Shown here one piece after another: positions 1 through 11,575 of a stretch of 64,000 nt of DNA. Below the pieces are notes generated by a model that was not told the DNA's origin, searched no databases, and worked only from the letters and a program-made list of their open reading frames with translations. The first letter of the stretch is position 1. Each line of letters starts with the position of its first letter. Position numbers and translations under genes: made by a program. This stretch comes from Aradus depressus (lineage: Eukaryota > Arthropoda > Insecta > Hemiptera > Aradidae), in assembly GCA_963662175.1 (NCBI GenBank), contig OY759215.1, forward strand, positions 11,707,079 through 11,771,078. Reading direction: 5' to 3'.

Positions 1-1
1 T

Positions 2-33
<32 letters not shown>

Positions 34-620
34 TTTGTTTATTTGGTATATTTACAATCAGTTAAAATATAACTATAAGTAAATTTGATGACAGTGAGTA
101 TAAAAAACAATAAATACTAATAATGATAAAAAAAAAATAATAAAAAAATAAATAAAAAAAATATATATAAAATAATAAATGGCAAATACACAAAATAGAT
201 AAAATAAAATAATGTACAAAATAATACAATCTGTACATGCATACAGATAATACAAATGAGTTAGAACAAATAATGAGAAGAGAGAGAGAAATGAACATGG
301 ATATGTATAAAATAATAAAATATTTACAAAAATAAATATAAAATATGTATAAAATAAATAAATATACAAAATATGTTTTTTTAGTATATAACGAAGTTTA
401 TATTGGCTATTGTATATCCAGTTAGTTTACTTCTCTTTTGTATCATTACTTCTATAAAATGTTCCATCACACTCTGGGCCGTGCCTAAGAAAAAGTTACG
501 CGACCACAAAATGAGAGTAAATATTGCCCATTTTGTATATAGCTTTTTAACATGGTAAAACAATTTTCGGGGATTTATCTTACTTAATGAGGATTTACGA
601 TTTTTTTTTTTAATATCAGC
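1..620. other. AT-rich low-complexity DNA
   Basis: The first about 380 bases are nearly pure A/T runs (T-rich, then A-rich) with no feature. Positions 381-563 hold a short open frame on the minus strand (about 60 codons) that could be the tail of a decayed retroelement protein. I do not recognise it. Confidence 0.6.
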
Positions 621-760
621 TACTCTTAAAGACCTTCTACCCTAGGGTGAATTAACCTGAGTTGTGAAAATTTGGAACTCCCACAGTAGAATTGGGCTCA
701 AGCGAGATAAGAGCTCTCTGGTAGTAGGCGTTATGAGCTCCTAGTTAAAGTCCGAGCATG
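621..760 (+). repeat. SINE fragment (3' part)
   Basis: Matches the body of the tRNA-derived SINE described at 24617-24963: the block 'cccacagtagaattgggctc', then 'ctctggtagtaggcg', then 'agttaaagtccgagcatga'. The tRNA-like head is missing, so this is a 5'-truncated, diverged copy. Confidence 0.6.
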
Positions 761-1124
761 AAACCGTTCTCAATAGAAATAATTCCAGACCAGTCTCCAG
801 TATTTTTCACCCTAGACTGCCAACCAATTCGAGAGACACCCCGGACTCCAGGACTCAGGACTCATTGATTGAGACAGGTTCAAGGAAATTGTGGCAAATA
901 GAATCAATCTGTCACGTCACTCTGAGAGAAGTTCAGGACTAGACGCTGCAGTGAACACTTTCTTAACATCTCAGCAGATGACATGGAACAGTCAGTGCTC
1001 CGCCTTAACAAGAATGATGACTGAAAAAAATGTGATAATTAAAAAAATTATGTAAATGTTAAATAAATGATAAATACATAAATGAAATTAATAATAACGA
1101 AATAATAATAATTAAATAAACAAT

Positions 1125-1820
1125 AAATTACTACATTTCCTGTAGAAATTTTATAACTGGTTTTCTATTTAATTTTGATTTCTACAGTAATTTCCGAAAA
1201 GGGCCCTAAAAAAATATCAAAAGTTCAAGACTTGCAATTTTCAAGAGAGTTCACGTAATTTAAAAAAAAAATTCAATTAACAAACTTTTCATTTGGATTT
1301 ATAAAGAGATACCATTTTTTTCTAAATTTTGCAAAAATATTTAAATCTAATCCAAAGGTTTTCAAATTATCTTACTGGGCCAACAGGGAAAATGAATAGA
1401 ATAGAATTTTACGAGAACAAATATTTTGGGATTATTTTTTAAAATCATCTACATTATAAAATGAAAAAAAACTAAACATTGAAACAAACAAAAATCAAAA
1501 GAAAAACTCTTAAAAACTAAATTCTTAACATTATTTCAATTTTTTTTCTGTTTTTATATTTTTGGTCATTCTTTAAATTTAAATAATATATTTCTGGGCA
1601 TATGTCCTTTACATATAAACAAACAACAGTACCTTCTTTGCGGATCAATTTCATCGTCAATTTACTTCTATTTAGTTCATCACATCTTAAACCTAAACAC
1701 CACTCTCCATCTTCATTCAGACCGTCTCAACTCAACCTAGACCCTCGACCCGTCTCTACACACACTAAAAAACAGCTGATGGCCGTGTTTTGTTTTTTTA
1801 CTCATATGTTTTAAAAGAAA
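1125..1820 (+). repeat. Dispersed repeat family Y, copy 1
   Basis: Aligns by eye over most of its length to 22690-23360. Shared blocks include 'acatttcctgtagaaattt', 'ttgatttctacagta', 'aaagagataccat', 'tctaatccaaaggtttt' and 'cagggaaaatgaatagaata'. The copies are diverged (indels and substitutions), so this is an old interspersed family of unknown class. No coding frame is convincing. Confidence 0.55.
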
Positions 1821-1919
1821 ATTGCTTTTTATGGAAAAATAAATATAATTAATTTTTTAATATTAATAATTTTTTTTAGCAAATACACTAATAGCCACAT
1901 CAAAAACTATCTGTGAATT

Positions 1920-2160
1920 GAATTAACCGTTTGGGCCTCCTAATTCCCCATTCCCTTCGGCAACAATGAGTATCGTCCTTATCTGGTTCTGGTTACATGT
2001 TTAAAATATCGTATCGATACATTTATTCGGAGTTATCGTGCTATCACAGACACACAGAGAGACAGCAATTTTATTTTTTTTTCATTTTTGGAATCAAGGG
2101 GTCGGAAGATATGAAATTCCAGGGAAAACTGCTGCTCTTCGGACCGTAGTTTGCCGGTAA
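1920..2160 (-). repeat. Family X dispersed repeat, partial copy
   Basis: Carries the family X tail in its usual order: 'gtatcgatacatttattc', 'ggagttatcgtgc', 'cagacacacagagagaca', a T run, 'catttttggaatcaagggg', 'tcggaagatatgaaattcc'. See 50615-51070 for the structure. The unit array is mostly lost here. Confidence 0.6.
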
Positions 2161-2511
2161 TATCGGTACGAGAATAATTTAATTTTTTTTTTTTTAATTT
2201 CTCTGGGCTGTTATCACCAAATGTTACTACAATCATTTTGCTACTAGAGTCACGGTCTGTCTGATGCCGGGAACCGTGCTTGTTTCGCTTCATTATGCAG
2301 TATTTCCTATTGGACTCTGTGTCCTGTTATGAAGGTTTGGTCTGGTTCATGTATTCTCTCTCGCTCTCTGAAAGCTGTTACAGATGCTAATGTCACTTTC
2401 AGACACATGGCATTGGGCTGCTACACTTCAGTTCGCACTTGATTCATAAACAGCGGTAGACTGGGACGGGTGGCTTAGTCAGAGTCACACGATTCTAGAA
2501 TAAAAGCGACC

Positions 2512-2546
2512 AGAGCCGGCTTTCAACGAAACAGCGTCATCATTAG
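2512..2546 (-). ncRNA. Hammerhead-like motif, decayed copy
   Basis: Read on the minus strand it is CTAATGA (one change from CTGATGA), T, a short hairpin-like stretch GACGCTGTTTCGTT, then GAAA and GCCGG. It aligns with the better copy at 7374-7410, including the flanking words 'gatgtgcc' and 'ttctggt'/'ctctggt'. Probably an inactive relic. Confidence 0.3.
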
Positions 2547-3057
2547 GGCACATCTATGGATAAATATATATATATAAAAAAATAATGAATGGTAACTAGC
2601 GAATTCTTAAAGCAAACGTGTACAGAGAGTACCAAAATAAAATAAAAAAACTTGCTTACCCCATCCGTACAGTGTAGAAGCTAAAGGAATACTGGCATAG
2701 CTCAAAAGGGTGGGGACAGCCGGGTTCACTCACACTATCTACATACAAACAGCATTCATTCGAATATAATATACAGAATAACTAAAATAAATATCTACAA
2801 TAATAATAAAATAAATATGTCCACAATAGTATAAAAATTCAACAAACAGCCAAAGGAATTTTTGTTATAAAATATAAAAAATTAATAAATAAATATATTT
2901 TTTATCCATACAATAAATATATATGTATCAACCCGCCAAGTAACTATTTACAATATATCTCCTATGAAGCAGTCTCTATCATCAGATACCTAGATCAGGC
3001 AGAAGAAGGAAGTTCTTAAACTCTATATTTTTTTGTTAAGACTGTTTATAACCTCAT

Positions 3058-3348
3058 TTAAAAACAGCCGGAACTCCTTCCAAGATATTCGTACGTCTTT
3101 CCCTTGGTACCCTCGTGCAAGAATGCCATTCCATGGGTACCAGTATGGCCCTCATTATGACAATGAATAAAGGACTCGGAATCCCTTCTCCTTAGTTCAT
3201 ATGTGTAGTTTCTCTCCTGTCTAACCAATGTACGTTGCATTGAAATCCCCACACATCCGTTTGTAGACACCGGACTTATTCCTAAGAGGTACTCACTCTG
3301 TTCAGACTCAGGTAACGGTGTTGCGTGTAGAGCCTTTTCTGGTCGCAA
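3058..3348 (-). pseudogene. Possible LINE endonuclease fragment
   Basis: An open minus-strand frame of about 96 codons with higher GC than its surroundings. It contains ESFIHCHNEGHTGTHGMAF, which resembles the loop before the G-V-x-F-L strand of LINE AP-like endonucleases (a family pattern such as YSGG...GVGFLV). No catalytic residues can be placed, so the assignment is tentative; it could be an unrelated relic. Confidence 0.25.
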
Positions 3349-3786
3349 GTAAAAGAGTTGGAAGACAATGTCTTTTATTTTATCTTATATATAATATGTG
3401 ATAGTGAGATGCTGTGGGACGAGATTTCTGTAAAATGTTGTTTTCCCACTCTTATTTGCCACCAGAATAGGTTCTCAACGCAACACCGTTTCCTCATGTA
3501 AGTTTTTTCCGCACCAATAAACCACTGAGAAACTTTTTGTTGCATTACTGTTTCTGAGACCAGAAACCTAAAAATCAGTCAGCTTCAAAGAAACTCATTT
3601 TAAGTAACAGTTTACTCGGCTTCATAGCTGAGCAGAGGATGTGTTGTAACAAACGATAAACGAACATGCCGAGAGCGTTCTCTGAACAACCTGTTTCACG
3701 AGTTTTCTGCCGTGGTCCTGAGTTCGGTTGATTACTAGCGAGGGTGCTCGTCAGAAAAGTTCCATAATCGTAGAATTCATTTTTTG

Positions 3787-4005
3787 GCTACCCTAAATTT
3801 TTATTCACCTAGGGCAGGGGTCTTTAACGAGTACCTGACATCGTACAGGCTCGGGACCATCGCTTAACGTCCCATCCGAAGAACGGCGTGCTTAAGTTTA
3901 TTTTACCTCCCAGATAAAATAAACTAAGGGCCTCGGTTGGGCTTTGAACCTACGATCTTGAGCTCAGAAGACAAGCACGCTTACCACTGAGCTACCGGCG
4001 CCCTC
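3787..4005 (-). repeat. SINE, 3'-truncated copy
   Basis: Minus-strand copy with the tRNA-like head intact at its right end (reverse complement of 'gctaccggcgccctct', with an A-box-like TAGCTCAGTGG and a B-box-like GGTTCAAAGCC) and the middle of the body ('cttaacgtcccatccgaag', 'gagtacctgacatcgtac'). The 3' third of the element is missing. Confidence 0.75.
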
Positions 4006-4709
4006 TAAAAAAATTATATTGAAGTGTAAGAATCTTCTAAAAAAACGTTTTATAATCATATAACTATACAATTCAGATATAGGTACATAGAATTTATGTC
4101 TTAAGAACGAGGGATGTAAGATATAATACGTAGATAGATGGACAAAAAGCAAAAAAAAAAAGTGCCGCTTGGAGTTTACATTGTAATAATTGTCGATTAG
4201 ATTCGTAAAATGTAAAATAAAAAAATTGTTGTTTATTAATTTTATTTTTTTTTGCAATCTATATACGTACAATATATACATAATAAGCAAATATTTAGTC
4301 AAAAAAGAAAACAAATATAACAACGTCACTTGATGGAAGAAGCCAGCCAGAGCTGCAACTCCAAGTGATATATCTAAAATTATTTTGACCTTTTTATTAT
4401 CCATACTCCTTTTTTATATTCTCTTGATTTATAATATATATTTTATTATTATACACATTATTTTCTAAGTATTTTTTTTATGAAATTGATTTTAATAATC
4501 AAAAACTGTTTTATTTACATTAATTTTAATAATAAATAATTTTATCATCATGATTTTTATTATTGTATTATTAATAAACTTCTTTTTAATCCTTCCTTCT
4601 CCTCGTCGCTGGTTCGGTGCACCGGGGTTCTCTTCTTGGTTTCCGTCTTTAAATTGAAAAAAAAACCTTCCCCTGCATTTCTACACATTAGTTTTAGTAA
4701 AATGTCAAT

Positions 4710-4742
<33 letters not shown>

Positions 4743-5190
4743 AGCTACCTCCTGGATCCGCCACTGTTAGTAATATACTAAGTATGCAGTATCTTATTGT
4801 TTTATAAGGATCTGAAATTTCATGAAAATCCGATCCTACAACCCCTCTTCCTGTTCAAAAATGTTTTCATTTTATTACCTGTTGCATTTCATCACGTCAT
4901 CACATTTATATTAAATTCCTCAATTGTCAATGTTGACCTATATAAAAGGTCGGTATTTGGGTCCACATTTTCCTATTAAAGATATATATTTCCAGTTTTG
5001 AGGTTGACTAGAGGACTGATTAACCCAGAAGGCAATTCCAGCTCACCTGCTTTGCTCAAAGCAGTTTCCATGAGCTGATGTTAGGGTCGGGTCAAAATGT
5101 TCACAGGATGATTAATTATCGATTAAGTTTGACAATAATTGTGGAATTGCTTTGATATACATAGAATTTCCAATAATAGAGGAGAGTCTG
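4006..5190. other. AT-rich DNA with a poly-C run
   Basis: Mostly A/T-rich sequence without recognisable features. A run of about 28 C at 4713-4740 interrupts it, followed by 'gagctacctcctggatccgc'. The minus-strand open frame at 3964-4404 looks like chance in low-complexity sequence. Confidence 0.5.
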
Positions 5191-5199
5191 TATTCTTGA

Positions 5200-5345
5200 T
5201 TGTACTTAGCGAGATTTGCAATACAAAGCGCATAATTCTGTTCAATTTAATGAAATTTTAAACCAAGATTATGATGAGTTTTGATAGTACTCGTACTTAG
5301 TAGATTTGCAATACAAGGCGCATAATTGTATTGTATTTCATGGAA
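5200..5345. repeat. Two-copy tandem duplication, 88-bp period
   Basis: 'tacttagcgagatttgcaat' with 'acaaagcgcataattctgtt' near 5204 recurs near 5292 as 'tacttagtagatttgcaat' with 'acaaggcgcataattgtatt', both followed by an AT-rich stretch and 'atggaatt' or 'atgaaatt'. Small, diverged local duplication. Confidence 0.6.
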
Positions 5346-6052
5346 TTAAATCAAACGTTTTCGTCTCGCAAAAGCGTCAAATGAAAGTGTTACGCTTATA
5401 GGATCTTTTTTCGAAGTATTCACGTTACTCCACTCCCGTTCTCGTCTTGATTCGATCGTATTTCTAAAACGCAAGTAAATACGTACGATACCTTCTGATT
5501 GGTTCTCTACTTCGTGAGAATTTTGGTTATTATTCTTCAACAGTGTAAACACCTTTTTTTGGGTGCATGCACCTTCCTTCCACCTGTTACGTAGTAGCCG
5601 CTTCTCCTCGAAGCCCCCCTCCCCCCCCTCGTTGCATTTTGGCCTATATTGTATTCTTCTTTGCCAGATGATTTACTCCCTGACTGTCTTTCCAGTATGC
5701 AGTTTTAATATACCAGGGTTCTTTATTAATTTTAGATGTCTCTGACTTTATACCTGATTCTGGAATTCCAATTCTAGGTTCACTTTTCATTTCATATTTT
5801 ATTTACATATACAATATTATTACAAAATCACTTCTCCATTTATTGTTTGTCTTCTCAAAAAATAGCAATCACATCAGTATCCATAACAGATGTGTTCTTT
5901 ATGTTAACTGTTCCTTCTGTCAATCAGAATCTTTCTTTTATAGAACATATTTATTGAGTCTACATCTATATTTAAACAGCTATTCAAAATTGTTTTGTTA
6001 CATACGCTGATGATATGATGATGGGAGTGCTTCTCGAAACGTTTATAACTGC

Positions 6053-6085
<33 letters not shown>

Positions 6086-6484
6086 AGAAGTGATTCTGAT
6101 GATATATATGAATTAAGAATCCCGTTACACAATCCAAAAAGTAATTTAATTTATGTAATTTGTTCACTCAGATACAGTCCGTTATTCTTACCCCCTCCGA
6201 CGCTCTAGCCTTTCCGCCCCTAAATCGGCGTGATGTTTACAGGTCAATATTTGGCTGTTTTTGATTCAAATAATCGGAAAAAATGAAAAATAGATTTTTG
6301 ACGAATACTGGGAATATAAACGCACCTTGTTGATAAGTCGAAGGCTTTTTTTTTTTTTTGTGACTATCATTAGCAGATCGCTTTGTGGGCGGTTCCAATT
6401 ACTATATCTAAAAAGAAAAAAAATCTCATTAACAAAGTATTTTTACTTTTTTCTCAGTAATTATAAAAAAAAAGTCGAATAAAA

Positions 6485-7110
6485 AGCCGGCTTTGTACTT
6501 CCCCCGCACAAATTAATTTAAAATATATAAATAATTAAAATTTATAAGTTTTCGCTCTCCTTCCAAAGCCAATTTACCTTTTGGGCAAAAACTTAATATT
6601 TTATTTATATAGTGGCTTCTCAATTCTCGTAGATACATTCATTATATGGGCATGGGCAGTTATTAGGGTATCCACGTATTTCGCAGAAAATAATTAGGTG
6701 CCATCCCCTTTGAATTTCGCATTGAAATATAAAATTTCATGTCAATGCATACATTACATCGGCAGTTATTGGGATTAATGAGTTGAGCTTCCTCTCTGAC
6801 CCCCCCCCCCCCCCCCTTCCTTTTTGCCGATTCTGCTGAAAATTGATGAGTGTCGTCCTTATAGAGTTTTAAATTCACGTATGAAATTTTGTTTCGATAC
6901 ATTCAATACAAAAGCACTTAGCTAAGCCTCTTCCTAATCCTGTCCTTCCCTTTGATCGATTTAACCGAAATTTTATAAGTGTTGTCCTTATGGGGTTCTC
7001 GTCACAAATATAAAATTTCGTGAAGATTCATACATTATATCGGGAGTTATCCTGTCCACAGACACACATACAGACAAATCCTTTTTTTTCATATTTGGAG
7101 AGAGTGATGT
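6485..7110 (-). repeat. Family X dispersed repeat, long copy
   Basis: Starts with the X head ('ccggctttgtacttcccc', 'cacaaattaatt'), then 'gttttcgctctccttccaaa' and several units with 'gatacattcattatat', 'gcagttattgggatt' and a pyrimidine-rich CCCTTCC block. It ends with 'gggagttatcctgtccacag', a short CAGA repeat, a T run and 'catatttggag'. A long C run sits at about 6800-6818. Confidence 0.65.
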
Positions 7111-7373
7111 CCATATCACATTTACTTTATTTTCAATATTATTTTATCCTTTTTAATAAAAAAACTGCCATTGATAAAGGTTTTTAAAAATGTGTTGCTA
7201 TTTGTTATTAAGTAAGTGAATAATCCTCGTATCCATTCCCTTGTGAGATATAAGACAGTTTAATTAGACTCCACACTGTGCGGATGGGGTAAGCAGTTTA
7301 TATAATATATATATATATCCTGATGTTTTAGCTATTTTTCCATTATTATACTTTATATGAATTAGATGTGCCA

Positions 7374-7410
7374 CTGATGATGACGTAGTTGCATCGAAAC
7401 CCGGTTCTGG
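7374..7410 (+). ncRNA. Hammerhead-ribozyme-like motif (family HH1)
   Basis: Reads CTGATGA (7374-7380), T, a potential stem-loop GACGTAGTTGCATC (7382-7395), GAAAC (7396-7400), then CCGGTTC. Hammerheads need CUGAUGA - stem II - GAAA - stem III - NUH. All but stem I can be laid out here, with one extra T before stem II. Combined with the decayed copy at 2512-2546, the ancestral stem may have been GACGCA/TGCGTC. GAAACCCGGTTC offers a near-palindromic stem III, as in dimeric hammerheads. Activity is unproven. Confidence 0.35.
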
Positions 7411-7479
7411 TTGGAGAAAAAACAGTGAGCAGACAATTTTTTTTTATTTTTATGAAATATGCGGTATTTTTGTAAAACG

Positions 7480-7620
7480 TACTTACAATCGTTTCTGAGC
7501 GCTCACGAAGGTCCTATCACATACACATCCTGAAAATGGTCAAAACGTATACAGACTTTAAAACCTGAATCTTTGTTCACAATTCGATCTCGGATTTCCG
7601 CACGATTAGAATACTAAAAG
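7480..7620 (-). repeat. Family Z dispersed repeat, fragment
   Basis: Its reverse complement contains 'cgtgcggaaatccgagatcg', 'gttttgaccatttt' and 'gtgagcgctc', in the same order as at 10320-10440 and 62870-63000. Confidence 0.5.
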
Positions 7621-8086
7621 TATAATTAAAACTATAAAATTGAATGTCAAATTTGAAAAAGCTTTGTCCATTTCTCTCCCCAGAATCAATCTTTAATCTT
7701 TCTCTAGGGTGCGGTCAGGGAATGCCTTTTCTTCATCTGCGCTCTACCAGGCTCAATCATACCACTTTTTTTTATACTAAATTGCTTTACTTTTTTTCGT
7801 TTTCATTCTTTATTTGGGAACTGTTCTTTTGAAATAGACTCTTATGTCAATGTGTGCCCGCTTACGTCCTCAGTTTTCCCAGTCTTTGTCCCACACCAAA
7901 GAATAGACTGGACTCTTTCTATTCTTTTGAAAAGAGCAAATAAACTGTCTCTCTCTCACGAGTCTTCATTTTTTTCCTTCTATTTAAAATTTAAGTTTCT
8001 CTAAACTAAAATCGCGTTCTTATGGAAAAAGAACATTTCATATTTGGTCTAGTTATTTAGGTTATTTCTATATTTATATATTTTGC

Positions 8087-8143
8087 GGTGCAAAAAACCT
8101 TGAGCCTGCTATGCTTCGGTTGGGACGTTAAGCAACGGTCATA
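8087..8143 (+). repeat. SINE middle fragment
   Basis: Short piece with 'aaaccttgagcctgct' and 'cttcggttgggacgttaagc', matching the central SINE body (cf. 'ccttcggatgggacgttaag'). Head and tail are missing. Confidence 0.4.
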
Positions 8144-8330
8144 TTGTAGATAGCATAATGACATTTTCTACGTTCCATACAAAACATTATTAGATACATA
8201 GCTTTCATTTTTATAGTTACTCCGCTGATACCGTTTTGTTTAATAATTATTTTTTATTACATACCTAATCTACTAATGTATTTTATTTCTCTTGGTTTAT
8301 TCTTTTATGTATTACTATTATATATTTATA

Positions 8331-8622
8331 CAGTAGAGTCCCGCTAATCCGGACACCTATTATCCAGACATCCGGTTAATCCGGACGGGATTAAAAAAAA
8401 GCAATTAAAATTTAGTAAACAAAAAAAATAATTTAGCGAGCGGTAAGTACGAAAATAATTCAAAAAGAGGGTTTGACTTGACTTACTCAGTTGGCTATGA
8501 TGAAAAAGTGCCGGTAATGAAGACGGCGCGATAAATACTTACACTAATATTTAAAAAAATATTTTAAAATATTAATCATGTGCATTTTACAGCAAATTGT
8601 AAAGATTAGCGGGACTCTACTG
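8331..8622. mobile_element. Tigger/pogo-type MITE with TA target duplication
   Basis: Terminal inverted repeat CAGTAGAGTCCCGCTAATC at the left matches GATTAGCGGGACTCTACTG at the right (19 of 19), with a TA dinucleotide outside each end. CAGT ends, TA target sites and internal 'atccggac' repeats are characteristic of pogo/Tigger elements of the Tc1/mariner superfamily. At 292 bp with no reading frame it must be mobilised in trans. Its TIR differs from the Tigger-like element at 14976-16062. Confidence 0.88.
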
Positions 8623-8815
8623 TATTTTATTATTATTATTATTTTATTTTTTATTTTTATTTTCTATATTTCGTACATTGTAACCTGATGAAAGTCTCAA
8701 AATGTCGTAAACCCGGAATATTATAAAATATATTATTAGTAATTTATATTAAATTAAAAACTAAACTCTATTTATTAGTATTATTATTTACATTTATTAG
8801 TATTATTATTGACTG

Positions 8816-9095
8816 TGCAGGTAGCTCAGAGATAGCGTGCTTGCCTACTGAGCTTAAGATCGCGGGTTCGAAATCCAACCTAGTCCCTTAGGTTTTTAAT
8901 ATAGAGCATGGCCGTTCATTGCATGGAACGTTAAGAGATGGTTTCGAGCCTGCACGATGTCAGGTACTCCTCATAGATCACCTACCCTAGGTGAATAAAT
9001 TTTGGTAGGAAAAATTTAGGACTCACTAGTTTAGTCTAGGGCGGTATGACCTCGTAGTTAATTAAAGCCCGGGCTTGAGTCCCAATAACTAACTA
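8816..9095 (+). repeat. SINE, near-full-length copy with AACT-type tail
   Basis: tRNA-like head with A-box-like 'gtagctcagagatagcg' and B-box 'ggttcgaaatcc', then body blocks ('gtcaggtactcct', 'ccctaggtgaataaa', 'tatgacctcgtagttaa', 'gcccgggcttgagtc'). It ends in 'aataactaacta', a tail unlike the CCTAA-type tail of the copy at 24617. Confidence 0.75.
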
Positions 9096-9622
9096 TTAGT
9101 GCTCCAAGCACACTCAAATTAATGGACTCAAATAAGAATTTAACTTGCACCACATGGTTTATGTTGACACTCCAATATCTCCCTCCAAGTTCGCAGTCAA
9201 CATGGGAGGTAGTGGGGTGGGGGGTGGGGGGGAGTCAAAATGATCTCTTGCCCGGAGGCCATACCAGGATTAGCCGGCCCTGCCCTAGCACAGTTTAAAG
9301 TTACTTAAAGACTTCTCTTTCAAGCCTTATTGCCTACTTATAAAAGTGTAGTGGCTCTGGAAAAGTTTATAGGATAAGGTAAAACTGAAGATGAGAGGCA
9401 AAGCCACCCTCCCCAGGGCAAAGCCACCCCCCCAGCTCACATTGGCAAGTCCTGACTCAGGATTGGGTATCGCCCAACTACGTATTCCTTATCCGCTCCA
9501 CATTGAAACTGACATGCATTCAGAATTTCACCAATCTTAATATCTATTATCAAAATTGTTAATTATTTTACCAATTAAATTATGAAAAAATCTGGTCGTG
9601 TTTCAATGTTTTTATTTTTTTG

Positions 9623-9662
9623 AGGGATAGCGTGCTAGTGTAGTGAGCTACCGGCGGCCTCT
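9623..9662. repeat. SINE head fragments
   Basis: About 40 bases with 'gatagcgtgct' (sense) directly followed by 'gtgagctaccggcggcct' (antisense): two SINE head pieces joined in opposite orientation. Confidence 0.35.
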
Positions 9663-9899
9663 ATATATGTATATATAAATTAACAAATTTTACAAATTAA
9701 CAAAGTAAACTAAATAATATATAACTAAAACAATTGATGGTAATAATACACTTATTAAATAAAAGTTATTGCGATAAAAATTATAGTATTTTGATGGAGT
9801 ATCTCTTCCAAGAAAATAAAAATTAAAATTTTTATATAAATAACAGAACATTTATAAATGGAATTTTTTTTTTTTTTTTAACAATAAGAAAAAAACCTT

Positions 9900-10200
9900 T
9901 TTGGAATAGAGGGTTTTCTTTAACCTATTTTTAATGGTGTAGGCAAGGGCTGAGAGAGAATGTTTGACCCCAGAAGGGTGGACAGCCCTTGGTGGTAAGG
10001 AGAGTTGAATGGGAAAGTCAAGGAACTTCTCGACTTTGAATGATCGTGACTGAGGGTCAGGAAGGGAGTGTTAGTTCGGCAAACCTGTTGAACTTCTCTA
10101 CGTCAGTTGAAGCCCAGTCAGCAACGGTGAATAGGAGGGCAAGTGGGCTGAAACAGGATTTTCTTTTTTTTATGGTGGATCATAAAGGTTTTCTTGATTG
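9900..10200 (-). pseudogene. Decayed LINE coding remnant
   Basis: GC-richer block whose minus-strand translation gives protein-like stretches (for example ASTDVEKFNRFAELTLPSLT) broken by frameshifts. Together with 11345-11575 and 13068-13290 it is consistent with an old Jockey-like LINE, but no catalytic motif survives. Low confidence. Confidence 0.3.
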
Positions 10201-10284
10201 AATAAAGAGAATAAGTACTTCTAAGTTGAGAAACAAGGACATATTATAGATACTGAAACTTAACAAATAAAACAAACTTTGTTT

Positions 10285-11290
10285 TATTTTCTCTATACCT
10301 TTAGTAGTATTGTAATCGTGCGAAAATCCGAGATCGACTTTTAAACGGATTTTCAACTCCCTTGAATATGATTTGACTATTTTTGCGATGATGTTTGTCT
10401 GTGTGTAGATATGTGATTAGAACTTTGTGAGCGCTCCAACACAAGAACTATTGTAGTTATGAACTTGAAACTTGAAATGGGGAAGTCACATGTGCTAATT
10501 ATATCTGATTAGCTTTTGGTTGAAATTGCACGAAAATTAAGAGAACTTTACTTCAGAATCTAAGTACATTTTATAAGATACCGCATATATTTTCATCTAC
10601 TAAAAATCTATCAATATAAAAGTTGTAAGGAAAGCTAAAAGGCAGATTTATATAAGAAATACATTTTAGGCAGGTCATCCGATTTTCGAGATACATGCCG
10701 AACTTGAAATTCGGAATGAAGGAATTAAATGTTCTAATTTACCGAAATCGAAGGAAAATTGAGACTACTTTCCTCCGGTTCTTAACTACATTTTACAAGA
10801 TGCAGCTTATGTTTATGACAATCGAAAATCTTTTTAAGTAATAGCTGTAGAGAGTACTCAAATACATAATTTATATACACTATGATTTTTTATAGGTCGT
10901 CCGGTTTTTAAGATAGTTTCCGAAAACCATCTTGAAATGTTGTTTTGAAACACATATTTATAGACGTTTGCTTGATTTACGCAAAAACGGTCGGTCCTAT
11001 CGTAAAATTGATTTCAACCAAAAATGTTTCTCATAAAATTTCCAATCCCTATGTGTCCTTGTATTTGAGATAAGATCAATACGAACAATGTTATAGCTGC
11101 TCCAAGAACGAAGGATGAATTATATTAGGAAATATTTCAAAGTAATACCTATATAAATTAAAACGCAGATACAGACAACCTTTTTTTTATGTACATTTGG
11201 AATCTAAAGGTCAGAAACATGAAATTACGTTGATAATTCCGCGTCGAATTTTTGACGTATTACATACAAACTTTACTTGGTATACCTAGG
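10285..11290 (+). repeat. Family Z dispersed repeat, long copy with X-type right end
   Basis: The interior aligns to 62850-63230 ('gtattgtaatcgtg', 'tttttgcgatgatg', 'aactttgtgagc', 'acgaaaatt', 'acaagatacc'-like words). It contains at least two diverged internal units of about 200-240 bp (compare 10440-10600 with 10690-10830). The right end (11160-11270: CAGATACAGACAA, T run, 'catttggaatctaaaggtc', 'gaaacatgaaatt', 'ccgcgtcgaatttttgac') is the same sequence that ends family X copies. Confidence 0.6.
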
Positions 11291-11344
11291 TAATTAAAAT
11301 GAACATAGGATGAGGGATGCTCTAACGTTAAGGGATGTCATGTT

Positions 11345-11575
11345 AAAGGGTGGTTCTGGGATGGAGTATTGCGAGGTGTTGGGAAGGGAGGAATCCAACC
11401 ACTCTCCAGGATGAAAGTTGTGAATTGTTTAACGGCTTCGACAAGTTCTTCAGGGGTTTTAACATATACAGGTTAAGGAAACCCAGGAAAGTTTCAGAAT
11501 GGAATACATATCTCAGAGAAGTAGAGGGTTGTTATTAAAGTGAGTTATATTCAGTTAGAAAATGTAAATCATGTT
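11345..11575 (-). pseudogene. Jockey-like LINE remnant (endonuclease-RT linker), copy 1
   Basis: The minus-strand translation includes VKTPEELVEAVKQFTTFIL. The pattern (I/V)-x-T-P-E-E-L-x-x-A-V-x-x-F-T is typical of the linker between endonuclease and RT in Jockey-type LINEs. A diverged duplicate lies at 13068-13290. Flanking frames are broken. Confidence 0.4.

Noticed and set aside
4713..4740. Poly-C run as a regulatory G-quadruplex
   Set aside because: A homopolymer run may be partly an assembly or sequencing artefact; no gene nearby to regulate.
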